Assembly: GCA_964419605.1 (NCBI GenBank)
Contig: CAYQQM010000018.1
Span: 4,897 to 68,896 of the forward strand
Direction: 5' to 3'
DNA from: JABFXX01 sp964419605
Lineage (GTDB): Bacteria; Myxococcota_A; Polyangia; Haliangiales; Haliangiaceae
Length of the DNA stretch: 64,000 bases
Part shown: positions 16,984 to 25,956 of the stretch, one piece after another
Position numbering within the stretch: the first letter of the stretch is position 1
Layout of the letters: each line of letters opens with the position of its first letter
Program-made: the position numbers and the translations under genes
Notes under the pieces: generated by a model
What the model was told of the DNA's origin: nothing
The model's database searches: none
Seen by the model: only the letters and a program-made list of their open reading frames with translations

Positions 16984-17955
16984 TTACATGGAAGCTACCA
17001 GTCCCTCGGCGATTGTCCAGGGGTCGAGCTGGCGGTCGGCTACTGCACCCGCCAACTCCTTGTGTTCCCCCAAGGCCCTCGCCACGCGCTCGGAAAGCAG
17101 CGTACGCACAATGTCATGAATCTGCGCAGTTGCGCGTTCACGCATGCGCTCAGCCGCCCCACTCCCAGTCCACGCCTCCGTTCGATGGACCTCGATGGCC
17201 CGACCGAGTTGCGAAATGCCCGACGCCTCCGCAAGCCCCTGCGTTGCCACTGCGCGCACAATTTCAACATCGCGCCGATCGCCGGTCCGCAGGTCCAGCA
17301 TCTGCTTGAGGTCGCGCTCTGTCCGGTCGGCGCCTTCCCGATCTGATTTATTCACGACCAACACGTCGGCAATTTCCAACAAGCCCGCTTTGATTGCCTG
17401 GACGTCGTCGCCGAGGCCCGGCACGGTAACCACCACCGTAGTATGCGCAGCGTGCATCACGTCGACCTCATCTTGGCCAACCCCTACTGTTTCGATCAGA
17501 ATCTTGTCGTAGCCCATTGCGTCGAGGACATGCACGACTTCTAGCGTCGAACGAGAAAGTCCGCCGAGGTGACCTCGAGTCGCGAGACTGCGGATAAAAA
17601 CGCCCGGGTCTAGCGCGTGGCGCTGCATGCGAATGCGATCGCCCAAAATCGCCCCCCCGGAAAACGGCGAACTCGGATCGACACAGACCACCCCAACGCG
17701 ATGGCCGTCGCGTCGGTAAAGCGAGATGAGACCGTCTACGATCGTGGACTTCCCCGCCCCAGGATTCCCCGTGATTCCAACGACGTACGATCGTCCCGTG
17801 TGCCGAAACAGTCCTTTTAGGGTAGCGAGACCGGCCGGCTGCCGATCATCGAGGTCGCGCATCACGCGTCCGGCAACGCGAACGTCCCCAGCCAGGATCC
17901 GGGCGATATCCACACTCCCTTCGGAGCTCGGCGCTGGCTCGATGCCGTCCGTCAC
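16984..17955 (-). CDS. meaB: MeaB/ArgK-type G-protein chaperone of methylmalonyl-CoA mutase
   Basis: 323 residues, a SIMIBI-class GTPase. Walker A is GITGNPGAGKSTIVDGL, a Mg-binding CVDPSSPFSGGAILGDRIRM segment follows, switch II is VETVGVGQDEVDV, and the base-specificity motif is VVNKSDREGAD. MeaB gates cofactor loading and protects the B12 mutase from inactivation, using GTP. The GTG start at 17955 overlaps the stop of the B12-binding mutase chain (GTGA), so the chaperone is made together with its client. The length matches the family (about 320-330). Confidence 0.93.
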   Translation of the reverse strand: MTDGIEPAPSSEGSVDIARILAGDVRVAGRVMRDLDDRQPAGLATLKGLFRHTGRSYVVGITGNPGAGKSTIVDGLISLYRRDGHRVGVVCVDPSSPFSGGAILGDRIRMQRHALDPGVFIRSLATRGHLGGLSRSTLEVVHVLDAMGYDKILIETVGVGQDEVDVMHAAHTTVVVTVPGLGDDVQAIKAGLLEIADVLVVNKSDREGADRTERDLKQMLDLRTGDRRDVEIVRAVATQGLAEASGISQLGRAIEVHRTEAWTGSGAAERMRERATAQIHDIVRTLLSERVARALGEHKELAGAVADRQLDPWTIAEGLVASM

Positions 17956-18362
17956 TCGACCTTTGCGCGCACGTGCGTTTCGATCCAGTCAATAATCTCG
18001 TGGGTGCTTGCCCCCGGTGTAAAAATGCGAGCGACGCCCATTTCGGCCAGCGCCTCCATGTCGCGTTTCGGCACAATCCCTCCGCCAAAGACGATGATAT
18101 CGCCAGCTCCCCGCTGCTTGAGCGCCTCGATCACGGCCGGGAAAAGCGTCATGTGAGCACCGGACATGATCGATAGCCCAACCGCATCTACGGACTCTTG
18201 CACCGCGGCCGCCGCGATCATTTCGGGAGTCTGATGCAGCCCCGTGTACACCACTTCGTATCCCGCGTCGGCTAGGGCGCGGGCTACCACCTTCGCTCCT
18301 CGGTCGTGACCGTCGAGACCTGGTTTGGCAACGAGGATCCGAATCTTGCGCTGATTAGCCAT
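17952..18362 (-). CDS. methylmalonyl-CoA mutase, cobalamin-binding (small) chain
   Basis: 136 residues, a stand-alone B12-binding Rossmann domain. It has the DxHxxG motif in KPGLDGHDRGAK (the His replaces the lower axial ligand of adenosylcobalamin), SIMSGAHMTLFP, and the GGG phosphate-binding loop IVFGGGIVPKRD. It completes the mutase whose catalytic chain is at 14561-16165. Its start overlaps the stop of the acyl-CoA dehydrogenase by 8 nt, and its stop overlaps meaB, giving a three-gene coupled operon. Confidence 0.93.
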   Translation of the reverse strand: MANQRKIRILVAKPGLDGHDRGAKVVARALADAGYEVVYTGLHQTPEMIAAAAVQESVDAVGLSIMSGAHMTLFPAVIEALKQRGAGDIIVFGGGIVPKRDMEALAEMGVARIFTPGASTHEIIDWIETHVRAKVE

Positions 18363-19524
18363 GCGTCACAGCTCCCCGAAGCAGTGCCCGCGCAATAACA
18401 ATGCGCTGAATCTCACTCGTACCTTCGTAAATGCGAGTCGCCCGCACATCGCGCAATGCGCGCTCGACCGAAAACTCGCGCACGTACCCACATCCGCCGT
18501 GAACCTGGAGTGCGATGTCACAAATCTTCCACGCATGTTCGGACGCGAACAGCTTTGCCATAGCGGCGGCTTGCGAAAACGGCTTCCCCTGCTCCTTACG
18601 CGCTGCCGCCCGCAGGGTGAGGAGATTCGCCGCATCCAGCCACGTCGCTGCATCGGCCAACATGCCGGCAACCGCCTGATGTTTAATGATCGGCTGGCCG
18701 AATGTCTGCCGCTCTTGCGCATAGCGCACCGCAGCTGCAAGCGCTCCTCGTGCGATGCCAATGGCCTGCGACGCGATCCCGATCCGACCGCCGTCGAGCG
18801 CCGCCATAGCCAGCGAAAAACCCCGACCGATCGCGCCGACAACCGCATCGTCGCTGACCTCCACGCCATCGAAAACGAGCTGAGCGGTCGATGATCCGCG
18901 AAGCCCAAGTTTGTCTTCCAACCGGCTTACCGATAGCCCGACCGCATTTCCTTGAACGAGAAACGCAGATAGCCCGCGATGTGCCGGCGCCGAACTCTCG
19001 TCCGGATGATCCGTGCGCGCCCAAACGACGAGGAGTCCCGCATGATCGCCGCTGGTGATCCACTGCTTGGTGCCGTGGATTCTCCACCCGGTCGTTGTCT
19101 TGGTGGCCCGGGTCCGAATCGCTGCGGGGTCGCTCCCCGCATCGGGTTCCGACAGCGCGAACGCACCCGCCACCATGTCGCCCGAAGCGATCCGCGATAC
19201 CCAGGCGCGCTGCTGCGGTGATCCCATCTCCGCAACGAGCTCTGCCACCATGTTCGTCACCGACATCGCCACGGCGACAGATGGGTCGGCCTGCGCGATC
19301 TCTTGCAGCGCGAGCGAACACGCAATCGCGCCCAACCCAGCCCCTCCGAGCTCCTCGGGCACCGCGATCGCGAGCAGCCCTAACTTGCCGAGTTCGGCAA
19401 GCTCCGCAACCGGAAACTCCCCGGAAACGTCGCGGTTCGCTGCGCCCGGCGCCAACACGCGGTCCGCAAAGTCGCGGGCCATGCTCTGCGCAAGCCGTTG
19501 GGTCTCAGTCGGGACAAACTCCAT
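18355..19524 (-). CDS. acyl-CoA dehydrogenase (first copy)
   Basis: 389 residues from the ATG at 19522-19524 (MEFVPTETQRL). The frame is open another 36 codons upstream, but those do not resemble the family. Domain signs: ALSEPDAGSDPAA (FAD/substrate loop), TKQWITSGDHAG, LEDKLGLRGSSTA, RQTFGQPIIKHQAV, VHGGCGYVREF and IYEGTSEIQR with the catalytic-base Glu position of short/medium-chain enzymes. It oxidises an acyl-CoA to the 2-enoyl-CoA and passes electrons to ETF. It heads the operon with the B12 mutase chain and meaB, so its substrate probably feeds into propionyl- or methylmalonyl-CoA, for example a branched-chain acyl-CoA. Confidence 0.92.
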   Translation of the reverse strand: MEFVPTETQRLAQSMARDFADRVLAPGAANRDVSGEFPVAELAELGKLGLLAIAVPEELGGAGLGAIACSLALQEIAQADPSVAVAMSVTNMVAELVAEMGSPQQRAWVSRIASGDMVAGAFALSEPDAGSDPAAIRTRATKTTTGWRIHGTKQWITSGDHAGLLVVWARTDHPDESSAPAHRGLSAFLVQGNAVGLSVSRLEDKLGLRGSSTAQLVFDGVEVSDDAVVGAIGRGFSLAMAALDGGRIGIASQAIGIARGALAAAVRYAQERQTFGQPIIKHQAVAGMLADAATWLDAANLLTLRAAARKEQGKPFSQAAAMAKLFASEHAWKICDIALQVHGGCGYVREFSVERALRDVRATRIYEGTSEIQRIVIARALLRGAVTHG

Positions 19525-19740
19525 GCCTAACCGGAAGTATGCCTCAGCGGTGGCAAAGGCTGGAATTCGTTCCCGCTGAGAAGTACAGTGATCGCAATCC
19601 CAAGCGGTGGGGAAGGATTGGTGATGAAGCATAGCGGTTGCAGCAGCGAGGTCAAAGAAATGATCTCTAATGTAACTGTCTTAAAGTATTGAGAATTATT
19701 CCGCGCAACCTTGGCGCAACGGTGCCGATAACGGAGTGTG

Positions 19741-22700
19741 ATGGCGAACTTGGAGTTCCACGGGCGGCGATCGAGTGATCCGAATCTCGGAATACAGGAC
19801 CGCGCCGAAGCAACGGCGATTGCATCTCCGGGCAAAGTGACCCTCACAGAAGCCTTGGCAACATCCAGGGGCGCCATCGATCTACCTCCGCACTCCCTAT
19901 CCGGAAGTGCTGCGCACCCCGGCAAAGCCCGGGTTATCGATCCGATCGTGCAGCTGCGGCGCGCAATGTCGGATGCAGCTGCCGACGTGGCCAACCTGGA
20001 ACTGGCAAACCGCACGGGAGATTTGTCACGCGCGTTCGGACTGGGTAGCTTGGTGTGGTGGTTCATCGAGCATGCGGCGACGCTGGTAGCGGATGTAGGA
20101 AGAGCGGCGGCGGGTGAATTCATCGCGCCGGTGCGAGCGCTGCTACTGCGGGCCCGCGCTGCGCTCGAGGCTGGGCCACACGTTTCGCAAGCGGCGCGAG
20201 AGGCGGCGCAACGCCACGACTACACTCTGTGGGATGCCGAGCTCGCACCGTGGCGGGCCCGGGCTTCGGCCGCCAACGCCAACCCCGCAGCGAATCCAGG
20301 GTCTGGTCGCGACGGGATGCAACTCCTGGCCCGTGGAAGCGGACCCGGCCGCTCAGCTGACCATGCTGTGACTGCGGCCCCCTCCCCCGTCGTCGAGCCT
20401 CCTGCTACAGCAACGACCGGAGCTGTAGAGGCTGTAGAGAAAGACGAGCACCGCGTAGCGGCGCGAGGTACGGCGGGAAACGGCGGTCCGCTTCCACACC
20501 TCGAAGCCATTCAGAAAGCGTTTGGCCGACACAACGTGTCGTCGGTGCGCGCATACATCGGCGGTGAAGCCGCGACCGCGAACCGCGCTCTCGGGGCGCG
20601 AGCATATGCCTACGGAAACACGGTGGCTTTCGCCGAAGCACCAGACGTGCACACCGCCGCGCACGAGGCGGCACACACGGTGCAGCAGCAGTACGGCGTC
20701 TCGCCCGGCGGTGGCAATTCGTACGAACGCCACGCTGACCGGGTGGCGGCTCGCGTTGCGCGCGGCACGTCCGCCGAGGACCTTCTCGACGCCATGCCCA
20801 AAGGTGGCAGTGCGACAGCGGTTGTGCAGCTCAAAGGCACCGAACCGGATCCCGAGCCGGAGTCGCCGGCGACGGAGGATGCCGACGAAGGACTAACGGC
20901 CTCCGAGTACATCGCAACGAACCAAATGTGGCTGGTCATGGGGGTGCGCAACACCGTCATGAACATGCCGTACGAGACCGGATCGCCGTTTGCTTCGTTC
21001 GCAGATCCGCGCACCTTCGCCGCGTTGGTTGCGGTGGCCCTGACGTCAAAAGCTACGTCGCAACAGCTCGAGGAGCTACTGCAGCCCAAGCGGCTCACCG
21101 CAGTGGTCGACCGGGTGCGGCTGCGCAACTCGACAACTGCCGCAAACGGGGTGACAACCTCGACGAACCGCGGCCCATCGCAATGGCAAGAGTCGGTCGC
21201 AGTCGCCGTCGCATCCGCCTTAAACGAAAAGGTGCTCGCTTCACTCAAGCGCGTAATGCCGAGATACGTGGATGCCCGATATCAAGCGTTGTTGGCGGCG
21301 GAAGCAAAGGCGTCGGCGAGCCTGGCGGTCAGTCCCGAACCCGATCGCACGCGCATCACCGCGAGCTCCGCCGTGGATCGAATGGTTATCGATGCGCTCG
21401 TCACAGGGACCGTTTCCTTTGACGCCCAGCAGTACCGAGCCACGCATTCAGACGGCAAGCCGGTGTTTCGCGAAGCTCGAGCCGTAGCGTACATGTGGGA
21501 AGCGATCTCGTTCGGCTCGTACTGGATCCGCGTGATCGAAGCCGGGGCCATTACCGTCGAAGACGTGGCGCTTACAATGTTCGGCTCGACCGAACAAAGC
21601 CACGAAATCGTCGGAGCGTATCCGCTATTCGGGTTTACCCATGCACACAAACTTGAACCGAGTATTCGAAACTACCTCGAGGCCAACGGCGAAGACCTCA
21701 AGGCAGAGGCCGATCCGAAGCAGGCGCTGCTCGATCCAACGAACAACCACAAAGCGCTCCTCGAAGAACTAGCGCTGGCCGAATCCAAAGAAGCAGCTAC
21801 TGGCGGCTCGAAGGCCGAGATCGTTCAGCGGTTCCGACTCAATGTTCAAATCCTCGACAGCATCGCAGTAGCCGCGGCCAAGTTCGGACTGCAGGGGCGC
21901 CTCGCCCATGCTCGCAAGGCGGTCAACGACAAATCGATCGAACTGGCGAAGCCTGAAACCGACTTCGCCGAGGTGTCGAAATGGGACGGCAATGCAGCAC
22001 TGCAGGCCGGCATCTTGCAACGAGTTGCGTTCGGGCTCGACGGAATTCGCGAACGGCTCGACGGTATGACGAAAGGCATGGCGAACCTGCCGCCAAGATT
22101 TGCCGACATCAACTTGCCCGAATACGCCAAGAAAGCGCTACACGGCGTTGCGACCGCATTCGTCGACGCGGCCGCGCTGTGCACCTTGCCGGGAGAGGCC
22201 GAAGCACAGACCGCAGAAGCCGAACAACTCGCGAAGCTCGCAGTGCTCGACATGCTCGATGGCATGCTCACGGAGATCCTCCGAGTCGTCCACGCCGCAA
22301 AACATGTGGGTGGCCACACCGCCAAAGGCGGATATGGCGAGGGCCACCCAGACTATGTGGCTCCAGACGCCGATGCGGTCGCAACGCAGGAAACCGCGCT
22401 GCGCGGCGAACTCGCGCGGGTCCGCGTGCTGATGATTTCGAACCCGATGGCCGCAGCTGCCGCATTGCGCACGTTGAACGACAAGATCAGCGCACTCGGA
22501 ACCGAGGCCGACATCGTCGGCAACATCGACGAACTCGATAAGCTCTGGCAAAAGCTGTTCATGGTCAATCTCATGGGCCCTCAGCTTTCGGCCGAGTCAG
22601 CGGCGGCCGAAGCGCAGCGCGACTACGAGCGCAAAAAGCTCATCCGCGACAAGATCGATGGCTTTTCCGTCCGATGGCGCAGCGCTTACGCCAAATGGAA

Positions 22701-25700
22701 AGCCGGAGACAAGATTGGGGCAACGCAGATCATCGATGGCATCAAGGCCGATCCCAATCTCCCGATCATGCTCAGCGAGTGCCGCGCGATCTTCCAAGAT
22801 GCGGCGGACGTCGCACAGATCAACAAGCTCGCTCTGTTGTTCGGGATCACGCTACTTACGATGGGGGCTGGCGCATGGGTGGAGGGCGTGGCAGTTGGCC
22901 TGGAGTGGGGCACAGGTGCAACGATCCTCGCGACCGCTAGTGCCGAGGCGGTGACGTTTACCGCGCTGTCGCAGACTTTCCTCGACACGGATCACTCCGT
23001 GGGGCACGTCACCACCGAGCTTGCGTTCAACGTCGCCATGTTCTCGGTGCTCCGCGGCTTCTCGAGGTACATCGAGGCCCTCAAGCTTGGATCGGTCGTC
23101 AAAGTCGGCGCCACGTTCACCGGGCAGACGGTGATCTCCACCGCGATGATGCTCGCGAAGGCAGAAGCCGAGAAGTACTGGAAGGAGGGAAAACATCTCA
23201 CAGAGCAGGACATCAAGCGGATCTGTCTCGAGAGCGTTGTCACGGCAGTCGGCATGACGGTCGCGACCGCCGGCTTTTCCCCGTTCATGCTGGAGCTCCA
23301 GAGCGCCGGCAAAACACTCGGCACCAAGGTCAAGACGGCAAACGTCAAGGGCAAGTCGGTTCAGGCAATGACCGAGGCGCTGAAGGGGAACAAGTCGATC
23401 GACGCAGCGCTCGAGCTCATCAAAGCGCATCGCGAGTGGTCCGAAGCCAAGCTGGATGCGCTTCGGGAACTCGAGCTAGCCGTCGAGGCCGAGAAGATTC
23501 ACCCACCGAAGAAAGGCCAATCCGTTCTCGAAAAAGCCAAATTGAGCGCCGAGCAGATTAGCGAGCTACGCGGAGTGATCGCCGAGGCCAAGGGTACGAT
23601 GAAAGCCGCGGAGACGATGCTCACGCTCGATCCGGAAGCGCCGGGCAAGTTCACATGCCCGCAGGACCGGATCCCAGAGGTACTCGAGAACCTCGGTGGC
23701 CCGATCGGCGAGCCGATCATCGATCCGGTGTCGCAAGCAAAAACGTACACGGTCAAAAGTCCGGACGGAAAACTCGTCACGATCACCGAATCGATCGCGC
23801 GGCCAAACGAGGGCGGCAGCAACGGAATTCCCCCGATCATTCAGCCTCCGGTCATCGATACCAGCCACCTTCCAGGAACGTCGCAGGCGATCGAGCGCTG
23901 GCAAACTGGTGATCTCGCGCAGAACTCGCCGGAGTTGTGGCAGAAAACCGCCGAGGGAAAATCGTTCAAAGATGTCTATTCGCAGTGGATGCAGCAGGAA
24001 ACCCGACTGAAGAAGAACGGGGATCACTGGGAGGTCGTCTATCCCGCGGGGTGCCCAAAGGACTTCAAGCCGATCTTCGATGGGATGGTCCAGCATGGTG
24101 ACATCGCGCGCTTGACGCAGGGCGAGCTCAACGTCAACGCCGCGAAACAAGCTGGCATCGATCTCGATCACCTCGACCCGCTGTCGCCCGAATACATGGC
24201 ACAGCGCGAAAAACTAACGCTGCTATTCGGTGACGGCGCGGTCAAACGCTGGGAAACCACAAAGGTGGGCACCGACAGCCCGGGCAAGCAGCAGACCACC
24301 CAGCGCGTACGCTCGGTACTCGCCGAAGGCCAACTCGAGGTCATCAAAGCGGCGTTTCCAGACTGCGAGGTCCTGCTCACCGGATCGCTCGCCCACACCA
24401 GCGCTCCGCTCACCGGCCCGAAAGCCATTCGCAACGTCGACGTGGTGTTGGTCATTCCCAAGGACATGCCCCAGGACAGCCGCGCAGCGCTCGAAATGCG
24501 GGCGCGGGGACTACGTCTAAAGACTACGCCTGAGTACCAGGCGGCCGGCGGCCCTGCAGAGCTCGCCGTCGATGCACGCGCGATGTCCAACGCAGACTAC
24601 ATGGGTGTCCGCACCGGCGACGCGGACAACAGCGCGCCGACGAACGATTTACGCATCGACGATCATGCGAAGACCGCCGCGGATGTCGCCAAGCAATACG
24701 GCGTTTCTGCTGATCCCGCGCATCAGACGGCGTTCGAAGCAGTGTTCAACGCCAACCCGGCCGAAGCCACCGCGTGGGTGCGCAGCCTTGCGGGCGTGAA
24801 CGGCCTTGCCGGGCGACTCCTCGCCCAGTTTCACACCGCCGCGCTCAGCCACTTCAAGCCGACGGAAGCCGGAGTCGATATTTGCGGACACGTCAAAGTC
24901 AGCCCGGAGCTGCTCGCGCGCATGCCAGATGCAGACGTTGCGAAGCTGGTCGAGCTCTGTACAAACAAAGGTCCCTCAGGCGAGTACCCGTACTTCGAGC
25001 GTACGAACAAACCGGCCTATCGTCTGCGATTCCCCGGCCGACTGACAGAAACTGCAACCAACACCGTGACCGAGCTTCTGATTGCGCTCGGCATTAGCTC
25101 AACCGATCCGGCGGCGAAGCTGTTCGACAATCTTTCCGAGGCAGACTCCATTCGTCTGTGGGAGTTGGCCGGGGATCCCGACTTCAAAAACGCAAATGCC
25201 AAGGTGCAGGCTGCTCAATGGGCCTTGGCCAAATCGCCCACCAACGTCAACCAGTTCGTTGCGGATTTTCAATTTTATATCGCAGACGCCAAGTTGCGCA
25301 GCCAAGAGATCTTGCGCGACTTCTATGCAAAGGTCGAAGTAGAGAAAGCCAAGCAAGAGACGGCCAGCGGCAAGCCCCTCACGGAGAAGGGCCTGCAGTC
25401 CCTCACCCAACAGGTTGCGAAATCGGAGCTTGGAGTCGCGGCTTCGAATAAGGCGAAGCTCGAAGCAGCAGCGTTTGATAAGGCCCTGACAGAATACGGG
25501 GTAGGTCGTTCCAATGCCGATGGCACAACGGGTACGGTCGGCGCGGATCGCGCTAACGCGGCCCGTCAGATCAATCTCGATGCGCAGACAGGCGAATTCA
25601 CACCTTCGACCATGCCAACCCTCTCGGTACCTGACGCTGCACTGCCAGTTTATCTGAAGGCGAATGCCGACAGCCTGAACTTTGCAGACGCTCATGACGC

Positions 25701-25956
25701 CGCATACCATGCGCACAAGCATGCGATGCACCTCCCCTCGCCCCCTGCGCCGACCGAGGAACTCGCGGCCTACGTTCGCGCCGCGCGAGAAGTAGTAAAA
25801 AACACCTCTGGTGAACTCGTTCCGGAGCAGCGCCCGGGCGTTCGCAATGTATACTTCCGCACCAGCGACGGCGATCTTGCGATTGTTTTTGTCGACGCCT
25901 CGGGCAACGCCCGCATCGCAACCTTTATACCTGGAAAAAAGACCAGTGGCATGTAA
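19741..25956 (+). CDS. giant DUF4157 (eCIS-core-type) protein with C-terminal putative toxin domain
   Basis: 2071 residues from the ATG at 19741 (GGAG 4 nt upstream; the GTG three bases earlier is too close). Residues about 251-354 are a DUF4157 domain: FGRHNVSSVRAYIGG, GARAYAYGNTVAF and the metallopeptidase-like HEAAH at 308-312. DUF4157 marks cargo and toxins of extracellular contractile injection systems and other exported polymorphic proteins. The middle is Ala-rich and helical, with hydrophobic stretches at about 1029-1075 and 1095-1140. Residues about 1531-1640 resemble a nucleotidyltransferase core (LLTGSLAHTS...RNVDVVLVI), with Asn replacing the first Asp. The last about 167 residues (from about 1905) are a discrete module that recurs at 27711-28197 and resembles RNase-fold toxin tips (AAYHAHKHA, IVFVDASGNARIATFIP). 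It overlaps the next gene by 11 nt. Confidence 0.85.
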   Translation: MANLEFHGRRSSDPNLGIQDRAEATAIASPGKVTLTEALATSRGAIDLPPHSLSGSAAHPGKARVIDPIVQLRRAMSDAAADVANLELANRTGDLSRAFGLGSLVWWFIEHAATLVADVGRAAAGEFIAPVRALLLRARAALEAGPHVSQAAREAAQRHDYTLWDAELAPWRARASAANANPAANPGSGRDGMQLLARGSGPGRSADHAVTAAPSPVVEPPATATTGAVEAVEKDEHRVAARGTAGNGGPLPHLEAIQKAFGRHNVSSVRAYIGGEAATANRALGARAYAYGNTVAFAEAPDVHTAAHEAAHTVQQQYGVSPGGGNSYERHADRVAARVARGTSAEDLLDAMPKGGSATAVVQLKGTEPDPEPESPATEDADEGLTASEYIATNQMWLVMGVRNTVMNMPYETGSPFASFADPRTFAALVAVALTSKATSQQLEELLQPKRLTAVVDRVRLRNSTTAANGVTTSTNRGPSQWQESVAVAVASALNEKVLASLKRVMPRYVDARYQALLAAEAKASASLAVSPEPDRTRITASSAVDRMVIDALVTGTVSFDAQQYRATHSDGKPVFREARAVAYMWEAISFGSYWIRVIEAGAITVEDVALTMFGSTEQSHEIVGAYPLFGFTHAHKLEPSIRNYLEANGEDLKAEADPKQALLDPTNNHKALLEELALAESKEAATGGSKAEIVQRFRLNVQILDSIAVAAAKFGLQGRLAHARKAVNDKSIELAKPETDFAEVSKWDGNAALQAGILQRVAFGLDGIRERLDGMTKGMANLPPRFADINLPEYAKKALHGVATAFVDAAALCTLPGEAEAQTAEAEQLAKLAVLDMLDGMLTEILRVVHAAKHVGGHTAKGGYGEGHPDYVAPDADAVATQETALRGELARVRVLMISNPMAAAAALRTLNDKISALGTEADIVGNIDELDKLWQKLFMVNLMGPQLSAESAAAEAQRDYERKKLIRDKIDGFSVRWRSAYAKWKAGDKIGATQIIDGIKADPNLPIMLSECRAIFQDAADVAQINKLALLFGITLLTMGAGAWVEGVAVGLEWGTGATILATASAEAVTFTALSQTFLDTDHSVGHVTTELAFNVAMFSVLRGFSRYIEALKLGSVVKVGATFTGQTVISTAMMLAKAEAEKYWKEGKHLTEQDIKRICLESVVTAVGMTVATAGFSPFMLELQSAGKTLGTKVKTANVKGKSVQAMTEALKGNKSIDAALELIKAHREWSEAKLDALRELELAVEAEKIHPPKKGQSVLEKAKLSAEQISELRGVIAEAKGTMKAAETMLTLDPEAPGKFTCPQDRIPEVLENLGGPIGEPIIDPVSQAKTYTVKSPDGKLVTITESIARPNEGGSNGIPPIIQPPVIDTSHLPGTSQAIERWQTGDLAQNSPELWQKTAEGKSFKDVYSQWMQQETRLKKNGDHWEVVYPAGCPKDFKPIFDGMVQHGDIARLTQGELNVNAAKQAGIDLDHLDPLSPEYMAQREKLTLLFGDGAVKRWETTKVGTDSPGKQQTTQRVRSVLAEGQLEVIKAAFPDCEVLLTGSLAHTSAPLTGPKAIRNVDVVLVIPKDMPQDSRAALEMRARGLRLKTTPEYQAAGGPAELAVDARAMSNADYMGVRTGDADNSAPTNDLRIDDHAKTAADVAKQYGVSADPAHQTAFEAVFNANPAEATAWVRSLAGVNGLAGRLLAQFHTAALSHFKPTEAGVDICGHVKVSPELLARMPDADVAKLVELCTNKGPSGEYPYFERTNKPAYRLRFPGRLTETATNTVTELLIALGISSTDPAAKLFDNLSEADSIRLWELAGDPDFKNANAKVQAAQWALAKSPTNVNQFVADFQFYIADAKLRSQEILRDFYAKVEVEKAKQETASGKPLTEKGLQSLTQQVAKSELGVAASNKAKLEAAAFDKALTEYGVGRSNADGTTGTVGADRANAARQINLDAQTGEFTPSTMPTLSVPDAALPVYLKANADSLNFADAHDAAYHAHKHAMHLPSPPAPTEELAAYVRAAREVVKNTSGELVPEQRPGVRNVYFRTSDGDLAIVFVDASGNARIATFIPGKKTSGM

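Noticed and set aside
19525..19632. N-terminal extension of the acyl-CoA dehydrogenase (36 codons)
   Set aside because: The extra residues do not resemble acyl-CoA dehydrogenases, which begin near MEFVPTETQRL.
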